From: Mesostigma viride
Taxonomy: Eukaryota > Streptophyta > Mesostigmatophyceae > Mesostigmatales > Mesostigmataceae
NCBI GenBank assembly: GCA_009746045.1
Contig: RPFO01000213.1
Location: 6,066,654 to 6,130,653 of the forward strand
DNA: 64,000 bases
Reading direction: 5' to 3'
Shown: in pieces, positions 45,107 through 57,014 of the stretch
How the letters are laid out: the number at the start of each line of letters is the position of its first letter
Numbering within the stretch: position 1 is the stretch's first letter
Translations under genes and position numbers: made by a program
Notes under the pieces: model-generated
The model's input: the letters and a program-made list of their open reading frames with translations, nothing else
The model's database searches: none
Told to the model about the DNA's origin: nothing

Positions 45107-46820
45107 CCTCGCAAGTAATCAGCAGTCGTATTGGCAAAACTGCGACGCTTCAATGTCGAGTGCACTCGCCTGAAAGGCGAGCAAGTAAGCTGCACGCTGC
45201 CAAAACCACTGCCGAACTGGATAAGAAGCGGCCTCGTCGATTTACGCGTCCTTGCCGGTTTTACGCGTGCATGAACAGAGCATGTATTTTGCTGGGCACG
45301 ACTGCATCCAACCTGGGTATGGAAGCCGGACTCGCATTTCCACGCCCAAGTTTTCTGCTTCTCACACTGTAAGCCCTACTGTAGCACAGAAGACAAACAC
45401 CCAAAATGCGATGCACAACAACTTGATGCCAGCATCCCATGCATCTGCCGACGATCACGAAAAGGTACGGTAAGGGTACTACAGTAGTAGTAAAAACCGC
45501 GGAATGCACATGAATGCAGGGCAAAATTCTGGATTTCCAGGTTACTCCGCAGCGGGCTGGCCAGGAGCAAGCGGTGGGCCATGGGCCCATGGGCCCATGG
45601 GCCGTGGCACGGGGCATGCGGCGCGGCATTTCACTGTACATTTCACTGTATGTAGTTTCTACAGTACTGTAATATAAAGTACTGTAATATAAGTTGGGTT
45701 CGAGGTTTGTGAGGGTCAACGGTAAACGCGTGAACCCAACTTAAGGCGTGAATGATAATAATAGATTGTAATTATTTGAACTAAAGATACTTTTATTACT
45801 ATTCTGAAATACTTTGAACTTAGAATGCAAAAATCCTATGCGACCCAACTGAGAGTCGTGAACACAACTTAAGCCAACCCAACTTAAGGCGTGAACGACT
45901 GTATTGCTTTCGAGTGTACTGCAGCGCGGCGCATGCGAGAAGACCAGAACACGATCAGAACAGCTACCAGCAGCAAGCGTAAAAGCAGGCAGTCGTCGCA
46001 GGGATAAGTTTTTTAGCGGGAAGAGCGCGGGAGGCCATCAGTTTCCGGCAGTTTACAGGCGTAGTGGCGGGAATGCCACATGCCACGCACGTGATAGAGG
46101 CGCGTGTAACACCAGGAAGCACTCCTGTCCCGGCCAGGCATCGTGTGTTCGATCGGGTTGCAGGTGGGACCTGCGAGTGCATAGCAACAACGATGCAGCA
46201 GTGCGCCCCACGTTGCAGATCAAAGTCGCTTCAAATTTCGTCGTTGGATCGACCCCTTGAACGTTACTCGTGAATAAATCATGCCTGCATGAGGTAATTA
46301 ATGATGAAAGATAGGGCACAGAATCAAAATCTAATGTGACGATTCGCCATGAAAATATCCACTTACTGGATGCAAATGCGGACAGCATCGAGTTTGATTG
46401 CCGTGCCAACATGAGGTTTTCGTATCTGCGCTAGCCTGTTGCTTCTTGCGCAGCAGAATCACGGCAGCTAATGTCTGCACTTGAAACAGTGAGAGTCGCT
46501 GTCGTTAACGTGGCACTGCCCGTGCGACCCGCGCTGGTGCCATGGCTTCCATAATTTCATGCTGTGACCGGTCCTTGCAGGTAATCGGCTGATTATGTTG
46601 TAACGACCGTCATTTTTGTCCCATCTGTTTGCTACTAGAGTGGTTCGAGCCGGATCTTGTCGTTCTCATGCGGTGTGTTTGCCATCGATCAGTCTCGTGA
46701 TGCAGGTGGTAATGCTCTGAGCTCTCCTCGCACTACTAAAGGAGGCAGAAACTAAGCTATGCCGCTTAGTTCTCAGCTATGTTCGGCATCTGATCGAAGT
46801 TCTCGCATGCATCCACTGCA
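45107..46820. other. Intergenic between divergent RtcB and trehalase genes
   Basis: 1.7 kb that must hold the promoters of both genes, or a shared bidirectional one. No TATA box I would defend. Repeated words ACCCAACTTAAGGCGTGAA occur at about 45735 and 45880, and GGGCCCATGGGCCCATGGGC at about 45583 is palindromic. Confidence 0.45.
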
Positions 46821-49800
46821 ATGATAACACTAATCGAGTCCGTGTGCTTGAAATGGTCGTGTGCCTTATTGCTGATCTTGTGTGGGTGGGTGGGTGGGTG
46901 GGTGGGTGGGTGGGTGGGTGGGTGGGTGGGTGGGTGGGTGGGTGGGTGGGTGGGTGGGTGGGTGGGTGGGTGGGTGGGTGGGTGGGTGGGTGGGTGGGTG
47001 GGTGGGTGGGTGGGTGGGTGGGTGGGTGGGTGGGTGGGTGGGTGGGTGGGGTGGGTGGGTGGGTGGGTGGGTGGGTGGGTGGGTGGGTGGGTGGGTGGGT
47101 GGGTGGGTGGGTGGGTGGGTGGGTGGGTGGGTGGGTGGGTGGGTGTGTGGGGGTGTCGTTTCCTGTCATGCTGGCAGGAGATTTACTGTTGCGGGCAAGT
47201 GCTGCACGCGGTCCAAAGCCAGCGGCTGTTCCCCCACGACGCAAAGCACTTTGTCGACCTGCCCATCCTGGCCGGCAGAACTCCCTGCCAGGTGCTGGCC
47301 GCGTTCAGGGAGCTTCCCAGGGACACGGACGGCAGCATTCTCCAACGTGCGGCAAGGGACCCTCGAGTGTGGGCCAAGGGGCAAGGGGGCAGGGGGCAAG
47401 GGGGCAAGGGGCAAGGGGGCAGGGGGCAGGGGGGCAGGGGGCAGGGGGCAGGGGGCAGGGGGGCAGGGGGCAGGGGGCAGGGGGGCAGGGGGCAGGGGGC
47501 AGGGGGGCAGGGGGCAGGGGGCAGGGGCAGGGGGCAGGGGGCAGGGGGCAGGGGGGCAGGGGGCAGGGGGCAGGGGGGCAGGGGGGCAGGGGGCAGGGGG
47601 CAGGGGGCAGGGGGCAGGGGGCAGGGGGCAGGGGGGCAGGGGGGCAGGGGGGCAGGGGGGAAGGGGGCGTTGAGTGTAGGGCAAGATTCCTTGGGTTGCT
47701 CGTTCCTCATCTTTTAAACAGAATAATGACAGGCAATGTTATGTGAATGTCATGGGATTTGTTTTCTCCCTCATTTTCTCGAGGCCATGCCACATCGTTG
47801 GTCACCACCGCTTTGTGGCGAAAGGTGGCTGGGTTTTCTTTTTCTCTCTGCTGTGTACAAACCGCTACATGGATTCAAGGTATTGTGCAACCCTTCATCC
47901 TACCTGACCTACCACGTGCTCGCGCCTATACCGCCAAAAACATTCTTCTTTTTTTCTTCTTTTTCCTTTTCGTTTGTGTTTGCGTGTGTGCACGTCGGGT
48001 CGAGCTCCGTTTGTCACGTGCTTCTTAGACATTTCTCTTTCCAATATCACCTTCCATGCTGGCCCTGCCGTGGATTGCCTGGAATCCGGCACGCAGACGC
48101 GCTCCGAAACTTTGTTGCTGCCAACTTTGGCTCCGTGCCGGATGAAGGAGACGTCAATGCCGGCTCATTGTTGGAGGACTTTGACTCCTGCCCACCCTCG
48201 GGCCCACCGGGCAGCTTCCTGCCAGGTGTCACGGATGCCAGGCGGAGGGCATGGGCGCTGTCGGTCCACCACGTGTGGCCACTGCTGGCACGCGCCACTC
48301 CCCCGGTCACAACAGGTACATAGCTGACTTGGCCGATTTGGTGTTGGAAAGCGTCCTTGTTCACATGCTTGTTCACGCACATGCTCAGTCACGCACATGC
48401 TTGTTCACGCACATGCTCGTTCTTGCACTTATTATTAAGCATCATGGTTGTGGCATCGTGGCTGTGGCAGGTCTAATAAGCTACGGACTGCCCAAGCTGC
48501 TGACCGAACAATGGACATGCGCCACCTGTATGCACCTTCATTAATGTCTATTCCATCTCATTTCTCTTCCAAGTGTTTTTCCAAGCACTTAGCAGCTGAT
48601 ATTTGAGAATTTCCCAAGCACTAAGAACATGCTTAGTAGTCCTCAGCATGCTCTAGTACTCCTCAGCATGCTCTACTAGTCCTCAGCATGCTCTAGTAGC
48701 CTCAACCTCACCTTCTGTTTCTTAACCATCCATTTTATTTCTGTTTATCTCCGCTCTGTTGACCCCTCCCTAACTTTCACTCAACTTCCCCCACGCCTCC
48801 CTTCCCCCCTCCTAACTGGAATGGTGGAGCTCCTAGTGTTCTTGATCCAGTGGTCAGAGGCCATCATGGTCACAGCTCTGTGTGATAGGTGCACTGGCCA
48901 AGGCGCAGCTCCCTGCATGGGCGGAGTTTCAGCAACTGTGCATGCCATGAGTGTGCTGGCAAGGACCATGCGGACACGGGTCAGCAGTGACAGAAGGCCG
49001 TGTCTTTACAAACTGTCATGCAGATCGATGGGCTCAAGCCGCTCGACAGCTTTATTTTCAGAGGGGATTTGAGTTATTACTGAGCCATTTGTCTGTGACC
49101 CGGTCAGGTCCCCGAGCAGTGCAGTGTGCCCATGCGCCGCATGGGCTGCCAGATGCTAGCAGGCACAAACATGGCGGGCATGCTTGCGCCCAGTCTTGGA
49201 TCCTGCAAGCACGTGCGTGACCACCCTACACTAATAATATAATACTTAATAATGCAGTTATTACTTGCATGCGCCTGCAAATTTGTCGTGCAGGCATACT
49301 CACGCCTGGAAATGATGAGCAAGGCAAAGAGGACGAGGACAGTAGAGAGCAGGGCGTCAGGTGTCAGGGCTTCCCTGGCGGCTACTCCACACTGCTGTCG
49401 CTGCCCCACCCCTTCCTCATCCCGGGCGAGCGGTTTCGGGAGATGTACTACTGGGACACCTACTGGGTGGTCAGGGGCCTGCTGGTGCGTACGTGCGGGC
49501 TGACAGAGAGAGCCGCATGCGTGTGTGGGCACATGCGCGGTGTCACTGGTGTGTGTGCCCTAATACTGGGTGCCCTAATATTGGGTGCCCTAATATTGGG
49601 TGCCCTAATATTGGGTGTTCTAATACTGGGTGCCCTAATACTGGGTGCCCTAATACTGGGTGCCCTAATACTGAGTGCCCTAATACTGGGTGCCCTGATA
49701 CTGGGTGCCGCAATACTGGGTGCCCTAATACTGGGTGCCCTGATACTGGGTGCTGCAGTACTGGGTGCTGCAATACTGGGTGCTGAATTATGGCTCTGTC

Positions 49801-52800
49801 GGCTCATCCAGAAACAGGTTTGCCACCAAATGGTGCCTTGCAAAGCTGCTGCCAGCTTGTGAATGGGGCCAGTGATTACTCTTTGGCATGACCTTACAGA
49901 ATGCATTTCAGTCATGTTGTGGGAGAGGCCACAGAGAACTGACAAACCCTCTACTGTGTACTTTGTGGGTAAGAAGCAAACTGTGCCTGGGGCACCGAGG
50001 CATCTTCATGCTGTGGTGGCATTCTTCCAGACGTCATTGCTTCTGTCCTGGTCCTACTCTGACAACCTGACACCCCCACTAAGGAAGAGTACTGAATAAG
50101 AAGTTTTGTGTCACTCTTCAATGTCCATCCTCAACGAAGTGGTCCAGTTCCCCATTATCTAGTGCAGTGCATGGCAGGCCGCTGACCCTACGTCCTGCTT
50201 TCTATCCGTGCCACTGGTGCGAACGATTCTTTACAGCAACTCATTCGTTTTTTAATAGAAACTCACGTTCCTTGGTCCTCTTCCTCTGTTAACTCTGGCA
50301 GCCCCTTGGCTTTCTTTGTGGCGCTGCCTCAACTGACCTCGCACCCTGCCAGGTGAGCCGCATGCCCCAGACGGCGCTGGGCCTGGTGCGCAACCTCCTC
50401 CACCTGGCACGCACGCATGGGTACGTCCCCAACGGCGCTCGCCGCTACTACCTTCACCGCACGCAGCCGCCGCTGCTGAGCGCGATGGTCCGAGCGATCT
50501 TTGAACGTTTCCAGGACGTCGGGTTTTTGCGGGACGAGGTGATGCCTGTGCTGGAGCGCGAGTACGACTACCTCACGTCACCGGAGCGCGTCGTGAGCGT
50601 CCGTGACGGGAGGGGCAGAGTGCACTCCCTGGGGCGCTACCACGCGCGATGGGAGCAACCGAGGCCCGAGTCCTACTGGCAGGTATGTCTTGGTGTCGTC
50701 ACTGGCGTGTGCTCTAGTGCACAGTACGACTTGTCAGAGCATGCATGGTGTTCTGGTCCCTCTGGCGCGTAAGCTCAGCCCCGCTGGTGATGTCTGCAAC
50801 TTTTGGTAAGAACGTACACTTGGCAACAGCAGCCCGGCGACTCCCTCACCATGTTCACTCCCATTCCATGCGTATGGTGCCTTGATTCGACCAACTGCCA
50901 CCTCTATGGCCTCGCAAGGCAACCATTGTGGATGCCCACTAGAGTGACCGCGAAGTGCCCACTAGAGTGACCGCGAAGTGCCCACTTGCTCTACGGCCTC
51001 GCAAGGCAGCCCTCACTTGCAGTGGCTGGTATCCGATCCCGTTCTCACGATCACGCGTCTAAACCCTACTGGTTCTCCTTGTATTCCCTCTACTATATTC
51101 CCCTTCTACATAAACCTTCTATATAATACCTTCTATGTAATACCTTCTATATTCCCCTTCTATGTAATACCTTCTATATATTACCTTCTATATAATACCT
51201 TCTATATATTACCTTCTATATATTACCTTCTATATAACACCTTCTATATATTACCTTCTATATATTACCTTCTATAAAATACCTTCTATATATTACCTTC
51301 TATACATACCTTACTGGTATGGTTCTGCTTCTATGCCCTTCTGATCCCATTTGTGGCTTCTATGCCCAGCCTTTTGATCCCATTTCTGTCAACCCCTTCC
51401 ATTCTCCCCGTCCCCAGGACATTGAGGTGGCGCGCGGGTGTGAGGCAGCGATGTCGCGCCGCCTGTATCGAGAGATCGCGTCCGCTGCTGAGTCAGGGTG
51501 GGACTTCAGCTCGCGGTGGACCAGCCACCCCCGCAATGACAAGAGCCGTGACGATGATGGTGGCGGCCACGATGGTGGCGGTGGTCCTGGTGGCGGTGGT
51601 CGTGATGGTGGTGGCCCTCGTCATCTTGCCGTTGCTGCCCAGAGCGGGGGTGCTGCTAGCCAGGCTGGCCATGATGCCAGAAGAGCAGCAGGCCACCTGG
51701 TGGACGAGATGGGTGGGCAAGGAGGTCAGGGCGGCGAGAGCGGCGGGGATAGCGAGATTTTGGGGGGTGGCGAGGATGGTGGGGGTGGCAAGGATGCTGG
51801 GGGAGGCAAGGGTCTGACGGGGGGCGAGAGGGTTGGGGGAGGCGTGAGGAAGGAGGCTGTTTCCCTGAGAACGCTTCGGGTGACGCGCACGCTGCCAACG
51901 GACTTGAACGCATTTTTGTATCAGGTTGGTGCCATGGCCTAGCAAATGTTCTTCTGTAGCAAATGTTATTCTGTAGCAAATGTTCTTCTGTTGTATATGT
52001 TCTTCTGGTTGTCTCATTGGTATAACAAATGGTTCAAGGATTGTGCGTGTATCAGGTAGGCGCCAGTACCGCGATGTCATCCACACACCAACACAAATGT
52101 CATTATATGTTATACTACAGTATTATGTGCTATACTACAGTATTATGTGCTGTACTATATAGTATTATGTGCTATACTACAGTATTATGCGCTATACTAC
52201 AGTATTATGCGCTATACTATAGTATATATTACACTGAAGTAGTATAACATAAATGGTTGTCAGATCAGAAAGCAACAAACGTGAAAACACTAGCGGCCCA
52301 ACATGAATGACTAGATCCATGCGCACGTAGGGGGCAGCCGGGTGCTTCTGTGGTGGGCTGATCAAAACACGGCCGCTTGTGATGCATGCGCACGTAGGGG
52401 GCAGCCGGGTGCTTCTGTGGTGGGCTGATCAAAACACGGCCGCTTGTGTCAGGAACAGGAAGGCTGTTGATGCCATGTCCTCGTCGAGAATCCGTCAGCG
52501 TTGCTGTCATCAGCAGGTGAGCTGTCTGTGTAGCTATGCCCAGGCTCTGCAATGCAACCGCCAAGGTCCCAGGTGCGTGAATTACTAATGCAGTGCATGC
52601 TTGTGTCCCCCCTCCGTTCTCCTTCTGTAAAATTATAATAACAATAACAATAATAATATTAATAATTATAATAAGATCGAGCCGAGCGTGGGATGATGAT
52701 TATATCTCTCTTCATTCGCGTACCTGCACTCTCTTGCGGACCATGGCTCCCCCACCCACTTGGTGCACACCAGATGGAGGAAAACATGGCTCCCGCGTCC

Positions 52801-55800
52801 ATGCTCGCCCATCCTGGTAGAAAGGGAGCAAAATCGCCCTCATCCAATGTTGGCAACCAACCCCACCACCTCTCCAATCCTAACTTCTGCAACCCACCAT
52901 TCCAAACACATAAAACCCGCACACACACACGCACTGCTTGTCACCTTGTGCGCGGCAGATGGAGAACAACATGGCCTACTTTGCTGAGGCCTGCGGCGCC
53001 CCTCCCGAGAAGGTGGCCTTGTACCAGCGGGCAGCAAGCAGGCGCGCAGGGGCCATCCGGGAGCTGCTTTGGGATGCCAGTAGTTACCAGTGGCGAGACG
53101 TCATCCTGGCAGATGCCTTCCAGGGTGATCGAGGCGAATGCGATGAACAGGTATGCAGGCGTACTAGCTAAAGGATCGGATCTGTCTGTCTCAGTGTCCA
53201 TCGATCAACCTATCTCATGCTCAGTGTCCAATCGATCAACCTATCTCATGCTCAGTGTCCATCGATCAACCTATCTCCTGCTCAGTGTCCATCGATCAAC
53301 CTGTCTAGTGCTAGTTTTAGACGTCTTGTTGTGTCTCGTATTTCTTTCAACCAAAAAAAGAGGACTGGATGAAGCTTACTTAAATGGCTGCTCTGGGCAT
53401 AGATTATGTTTCCTAGTTGGCCGGCTACATTCTCCATATGGGGCTCTAGGAAAACTCCAGATTGGCCACCCTGGGGTATGTTGGGGCGCCCTGAACCGTG
53501 GGATGCTAGGCTTTGCAAGGGCAGCCCCTTACTTGGGGTCCACCTACAGTGACCATTACAGTGACCATGACTGTCATACAAGGCATTGCGAGTACCACTC
53601 CTCAAAAGAGGTCGCTGTGCCCAGTTCTAGTGGGCCCGAGCCGTCGGATACATCGTCAGGTTTTTCATGAGGAACAGGCGGACATACATCGTCAGGTTTT
53701 TCATGAGGAACAGGCGGACATACATCGTCAGGTTTTTCATGAGGAACAGGCGGACATACATCGTCAGGTTTTTCATGAGGAACAGGCGGACATACATCGT
53801 CAGGTTTTTCATGAGGAACAGGCGGACATGGCTGTGTGTTCGCGGGCATGGGGACCCTGCGTGAGCTGGGCTGTCCATGCGCGCGCAGGTGTTGCTGTTT
53901 GCGCACGAGAGCAGGTGTTGTTGTTTGCGCATGAGGGCAGGTGTTGCTGTTTGCGCACGAGAGCAGGTGTTGTTGTTTGCGCATGAGGGCAGGTGTTGCT
54001 GTTTGCGCACGAGGGCAGGATTGTTGTTTGTACACGAGGGCAGACGTTGCTGTTCGTGCACGAGGGCAGGTGTTGCTTTTCATGCACGAGGGCAGGTGTT
54101 GCTGTTTGCGCAAGAAGGCAGGTGTTGTTTTTTGTGCAGGTGTTGCGGTGGTGCTTGCATCATGCTGCCCCCACCTCACCCATAATGCATGATGCTTACG
54201 TGAGCCTGGAGGACCACCGTCCTTGGCTTAAGCTGCTATTCTTCTGGCGTTTGTCGCCATGGGGGGCCCATCCATGACCTTGCTTCGCCAGCTGCGCAAG
54301 CAGATCGACTGACCCTGCTAGGTAGCAGACTAAATGGGGGAGCAGGGAGCTGGCAAGCTGCAGGATACTTGGCCCGTCTTCTTTGTTCTCAAGATAAGTG
54401 TTTTAGTCAAGTAAGATGACTACATTTTTTGCCCAGGGCTCTATCTATTATGATGTATACATATATATATTGCCCAATGCTGTCCTGCCTATGTGGTCGA
54501 CCTCCCATCGTTTACATGGGCATCTGGAAAAATGTTTTCAAAGGTAAACTGATTTAGGTACACGCCTTAGCTCCTTCTGCTTGTAATTGTTTCCCCGGAT
54601 TGCTGCCTGACGTCACACATAAACACCCCTAGTTGCTTATACGTTGTAACATTCTGTAGTGATGTGCGTCCTGTGAAGCATTAAGCATTATTGGGATGAC
54701 CCATCGTCCGAACCATCGTTCACTATATGATGGCATACTTATGTCAACAACTGGCCTGGAAGATGTTTATCCACCTAACGATGGCAGGGCCCCAAATGCC
54801 ACCTGGCAGCGTCCGCAGGCTCCGTCCCACGCGGCAGGCGCTCTGGTGGACCCGCACGTGTACGCGCGTGGCGAGTGGCAGCATAACCGGGAGCCTTACG
54901 CGTCCAACTTCATCCCCCTCTGGTGCGGGCTGCATCGTGCCATGACGTGCGGGGAGGGTTCGGTACCTCGCATGCCTCCATTCAAAGATGATGTCGTGGG
55001 CGCCGGGAGTGAGGAGAGGAATTCTGCCGCTGGCACGGCTCCCGGAATCAGGAGAGGTGATGAAGGCGGTGCAGCAAGCACTGCTGGTGTACTATCAAGT
55101 GGTGACAAGCGCGGAGGGGGTGCCAGCCATGCCAGCATGAGCAAGGAGCGCGGGTCTGGTGGCATTGCAATAGTGGCGGAGGGGAACCGAGGCTGCACGG
55201 CCAGCGGTGGTGGTGACGGAGACGCCAGCGTTGCAAGCAGCGAGGGAGGCTCAGGGCCTGATTCATCTTGGATGCTGAGGCGGGGAGGCGGGCCGGAATT
55301 CGCCAGTATAATAGATGCCAGATGTCAGGACCGATGCGACGTCAACGATGCACGCGTGTGTGCGAGTGCATCAAGTGACAGAGCGGAAGCAGCGACGGCC
55401 GGTGTTCACTATGCCGTTGTGGACCATGCTGACATGGCTGTTGTTGACAATGCCGGCAACTACACAGTTGATGGCTCTTCCATCGCGGACATGGAAAGGG
55501 GGATCGTGGGCGCGCTGGAGGCCAGCGGGCTGATTCAGCCCGGCGGGTTGTCCACCTCGTGCTGGGCGTCGGGCCAGCAGTGGGACTACCCGAACTGCTG
55601 GCCCCCACTGCAGCACATGGTCGCGGAGGGTCTGGCAGGGATGGGCCATGCATCGGGGGGGCCAGCATTAGCGCGTAGGATCGCGCGTTCTTGGCTGGAT
55701 AACTGCATGGCGGCGTCGGCCCAGGGCCCTGAAGATTCTGGGAAATCGGAGATTGCCGAGGAATCTGCCAAGGGGGTTGCAGGGGTCGTCAACACCAGTT

Positions 55801-55961
55801 TGGCAAAGGGGGGTCTGCAACTAATTGCATCCGGAGAAGAGGGAATGGACCGCGGTGGTCCCGGATCTTGTGGGCAGGTGCAGGCGCGTGCGCGCATGTT
55901 TGAGAAGCAGAGCTGCGAGCACGTGGGGCAACCGGGAGGGGGAGGCGAGTACGAAACACAG
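46821..55961 (+). CDS. TREH: Trehalase (GH37), 8 exons found, 3' exon missing
   Basis: Hydrolyses trehalose to two glucose molecules by inversion. Exons: about 46821-46889 ([20 protein letters not shown], a likely secretion signal; the donor is inside a GGGT repeat and cannot be fixed), 47178-47346, 48097-48315, 49294-49484, 50353-50682, 51418-51924, 52959-53150, about 54819-55961. Internal phases join. Family landmarks: HFVDLPI; signature 1 [16 protein letters not shown] (family PGGRF, here PGERF); [40 protein letters not shown] with the catalytic acid Asp; [32 protein letters not shown]; signature 2 [12 protein letters not shown] (family has G/A/V at the Cys); MFEKQS with the catalytic-base Glu; GGGGEYETQ. 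The block GFGWTNG that should follow is absent to the window end. Gly/Ser-rich inserts after [10 protein letters not shown] (about 85 residues) and after the PLW block (about 165) make it far longer than the usual 550-600. Confidence 0.92.
46879..47150. repeat. (GGGT)n microsatellite, about 67 units
   Basis: Starts directly at the end of trehalase exon 1, with one extra G at about 47048 changing phase. It offers a GT donor-like site every 4 bases. Confidence 0.93.
47380..47662. repeat. GGGGGCA-type G-rich repeat in trehalase intron
   Basis: Runs of 4-6 G separated by CA over about 280 bases, directly downstream of the 47178-47346 exon. Strong G-quadruplex potential on the coding strand. Confidence 0.9.
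49556..49790. repeat. 15-bp tandem repeat (about 15 copies) in trehalase intron
   Basis: Unit TAATACTGGGTGCCC with variants. It is a multiple of 3 and so reads as ALILG repeats without stops, but lies after the strong donor at 49485. Confidence 0.9.
51112..51310. repeat. TACCTTCTATATAA-type repeat in trehalase intron
   Basis: About 13 units of 13-15 bases, pyrimidine-rich, ending about 110 bases before the acceptor at 51417. Confidence 0.85.
52118..52230. repeat. 20-bp AT-rich tandem repeat in trehalase intron
   Basis: Unit close to GTGCTATACTACAGTATTAT, about 5 copies; each unit contains an ATACTACAGTAT near-palindrome. Confidence 0.82.
52321..52448. repeat. 67-bp direct duplication
   Basis: GCGCACGTAGGGGGCAGCCG ... 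CACGGCCGCTTGTG occurs at 52321 and again at 52388 without a visible mismatch. Confidence 0.9.
53199..53305. repeat. 30-bp tandem repeat (about 4 copies)
   Basis: Unit CAGTGTCCATCGATCAACCT + ATCTCATGCT with variants, just after the 52959-53150 exon. Confidence 0.88.
53655..53828. repeat. 36-bp tandem repeat (5 copies)
   Basis: Unit ATCGTCAGGTTTTTCATGAG + GAACAGGCGGACATAC, near-perfect. No unique spacers. Confidence 0.9.
53886..54140. repeat. 26-bp tandem repeat (about 9 copies)
   Basis: Unit GTGTTGCTGTTTGCGCACGA + GAGCAG with variants. Confidence 0.88.
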
Positions 55962-57014
55962 GTGCGTGTGTGCGCTGGTGCTGCCAGTGCCAGAGATCAA
56001 CCCAGGTTAGTTACCTGCCAGCGTACGTTTTGGTCACCCGGGTTAGTTACCTACCAGCGTACTTTTCGGTCAGTGTTGTAGTGAGCTTGACGTGCAGCTC
56101 AATGGGTTTATGTCAACAAAGGATGCCAGACTTGCATCGCATTTTATTGGATCGCATGATGGCTAGCTCATCTTGACCAGTGTACAATGGCTGTTGGTCG
56201 ACTGAGGTCATTGTCTGACATGATACCACCATAGCCGCCATATTACCCTGGCCATTACTGCCACGCATTTTGCATTAATTACTAGAGTAATTAAGCAATT
56301 TCATGGGCCGGAAGGTGCCAACCCAGAAATTTCAAAAAACGTCGCATTTAATTTGACCTCTGCCGATGGCTAGTATTCGGGAGCAGCTTTAGCGTTAGCT
56401 TTCGCGTTACCTTTCGCGTTAGCTTTTGCGTTACCTTTCGCGTTAGTAGCTTTTGCGTTACTTAGCTTCCACGTTAGCTTTCGCGTTAGCTTTAGCTAGC
56501 TTTATTGTTAACTTTAGCATTAGCTTTCACGTTAGCTTTCGCGTCAACTTTCGCGTCAGCTTTCGCGTTTGCTTCGGCAAAAGTCTGACAAGCAAACCTT
56601 GGGAAACCGAAACGTAAGGCTTACGTAAATGCTTGTGACTGTGACAGTCAGCGACTGGCTTGGAGAGCGGACCAAAGCTAATCTGATTTCGCTCGGACAG
56701 AAAAGTCCTGCTTTGCCTTGATGGCATGCTACTTCAGATTTACAACCGCGGCCTTGAACGTGCAGAATATTTTTTAGTTCTGACACTCCCGTTGCAGTGT
56801 CGCACTGTCATGCATTATTCTGCCGGCCCTTGCATGAAGAAAGCTGCGCGCCTGGCTTTGAGCAGCGTGCCAGGTGGCTTTTGACACCGTGTTAGCGCAA
56901 TTAACATGGCTAGCGCAAATTATGCCTGCAAGTCCGCGATGGATGCTGCTGGCTCTTCCGATGCTGCCGAGTGGCGAGACAGAGGCGCTCATGTCGGACG
57001 CCGGCGATGGCGAT
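55962..57014. other. Region downstream of last trehalase exon found, no gene recognised
   Basis: Starts with a two-copy repeat of about 50 bp (GGTTAGTTACCTRCCAGCGT). A tandem array of GCTTTCGCGTTA-type 12-mers lies at about 56390-56570. I looked for the last trehalase exon (GFGWTNG) and did not find it. Confidence 0.45.

Noticed and set aside
47166-47746. Long G/A/Q/R-rich and P-rich ORFs after the trehalase exon
   Set aside because: They arise from the GGGGGCA repeat in the intron; the exon ends at 47346 by protein alignment and phase.
49485-49862. Continuation of the trehalase frame as ALILG repeats, resembling a transmembrane protein
   Set aside because: A strong GTGCGT donor at 49485 and perfect phase to the 50353 exon show this is intron; the hydrophobic repeat is a 15-bp minisatellite.
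53655-53828. Evenly spaced 36-bp repeats resembling a CRISPR array
   Set aside because: The units are directly adjacent with no unique spacers, no cas genes, and lie in a eukaryotic intron.
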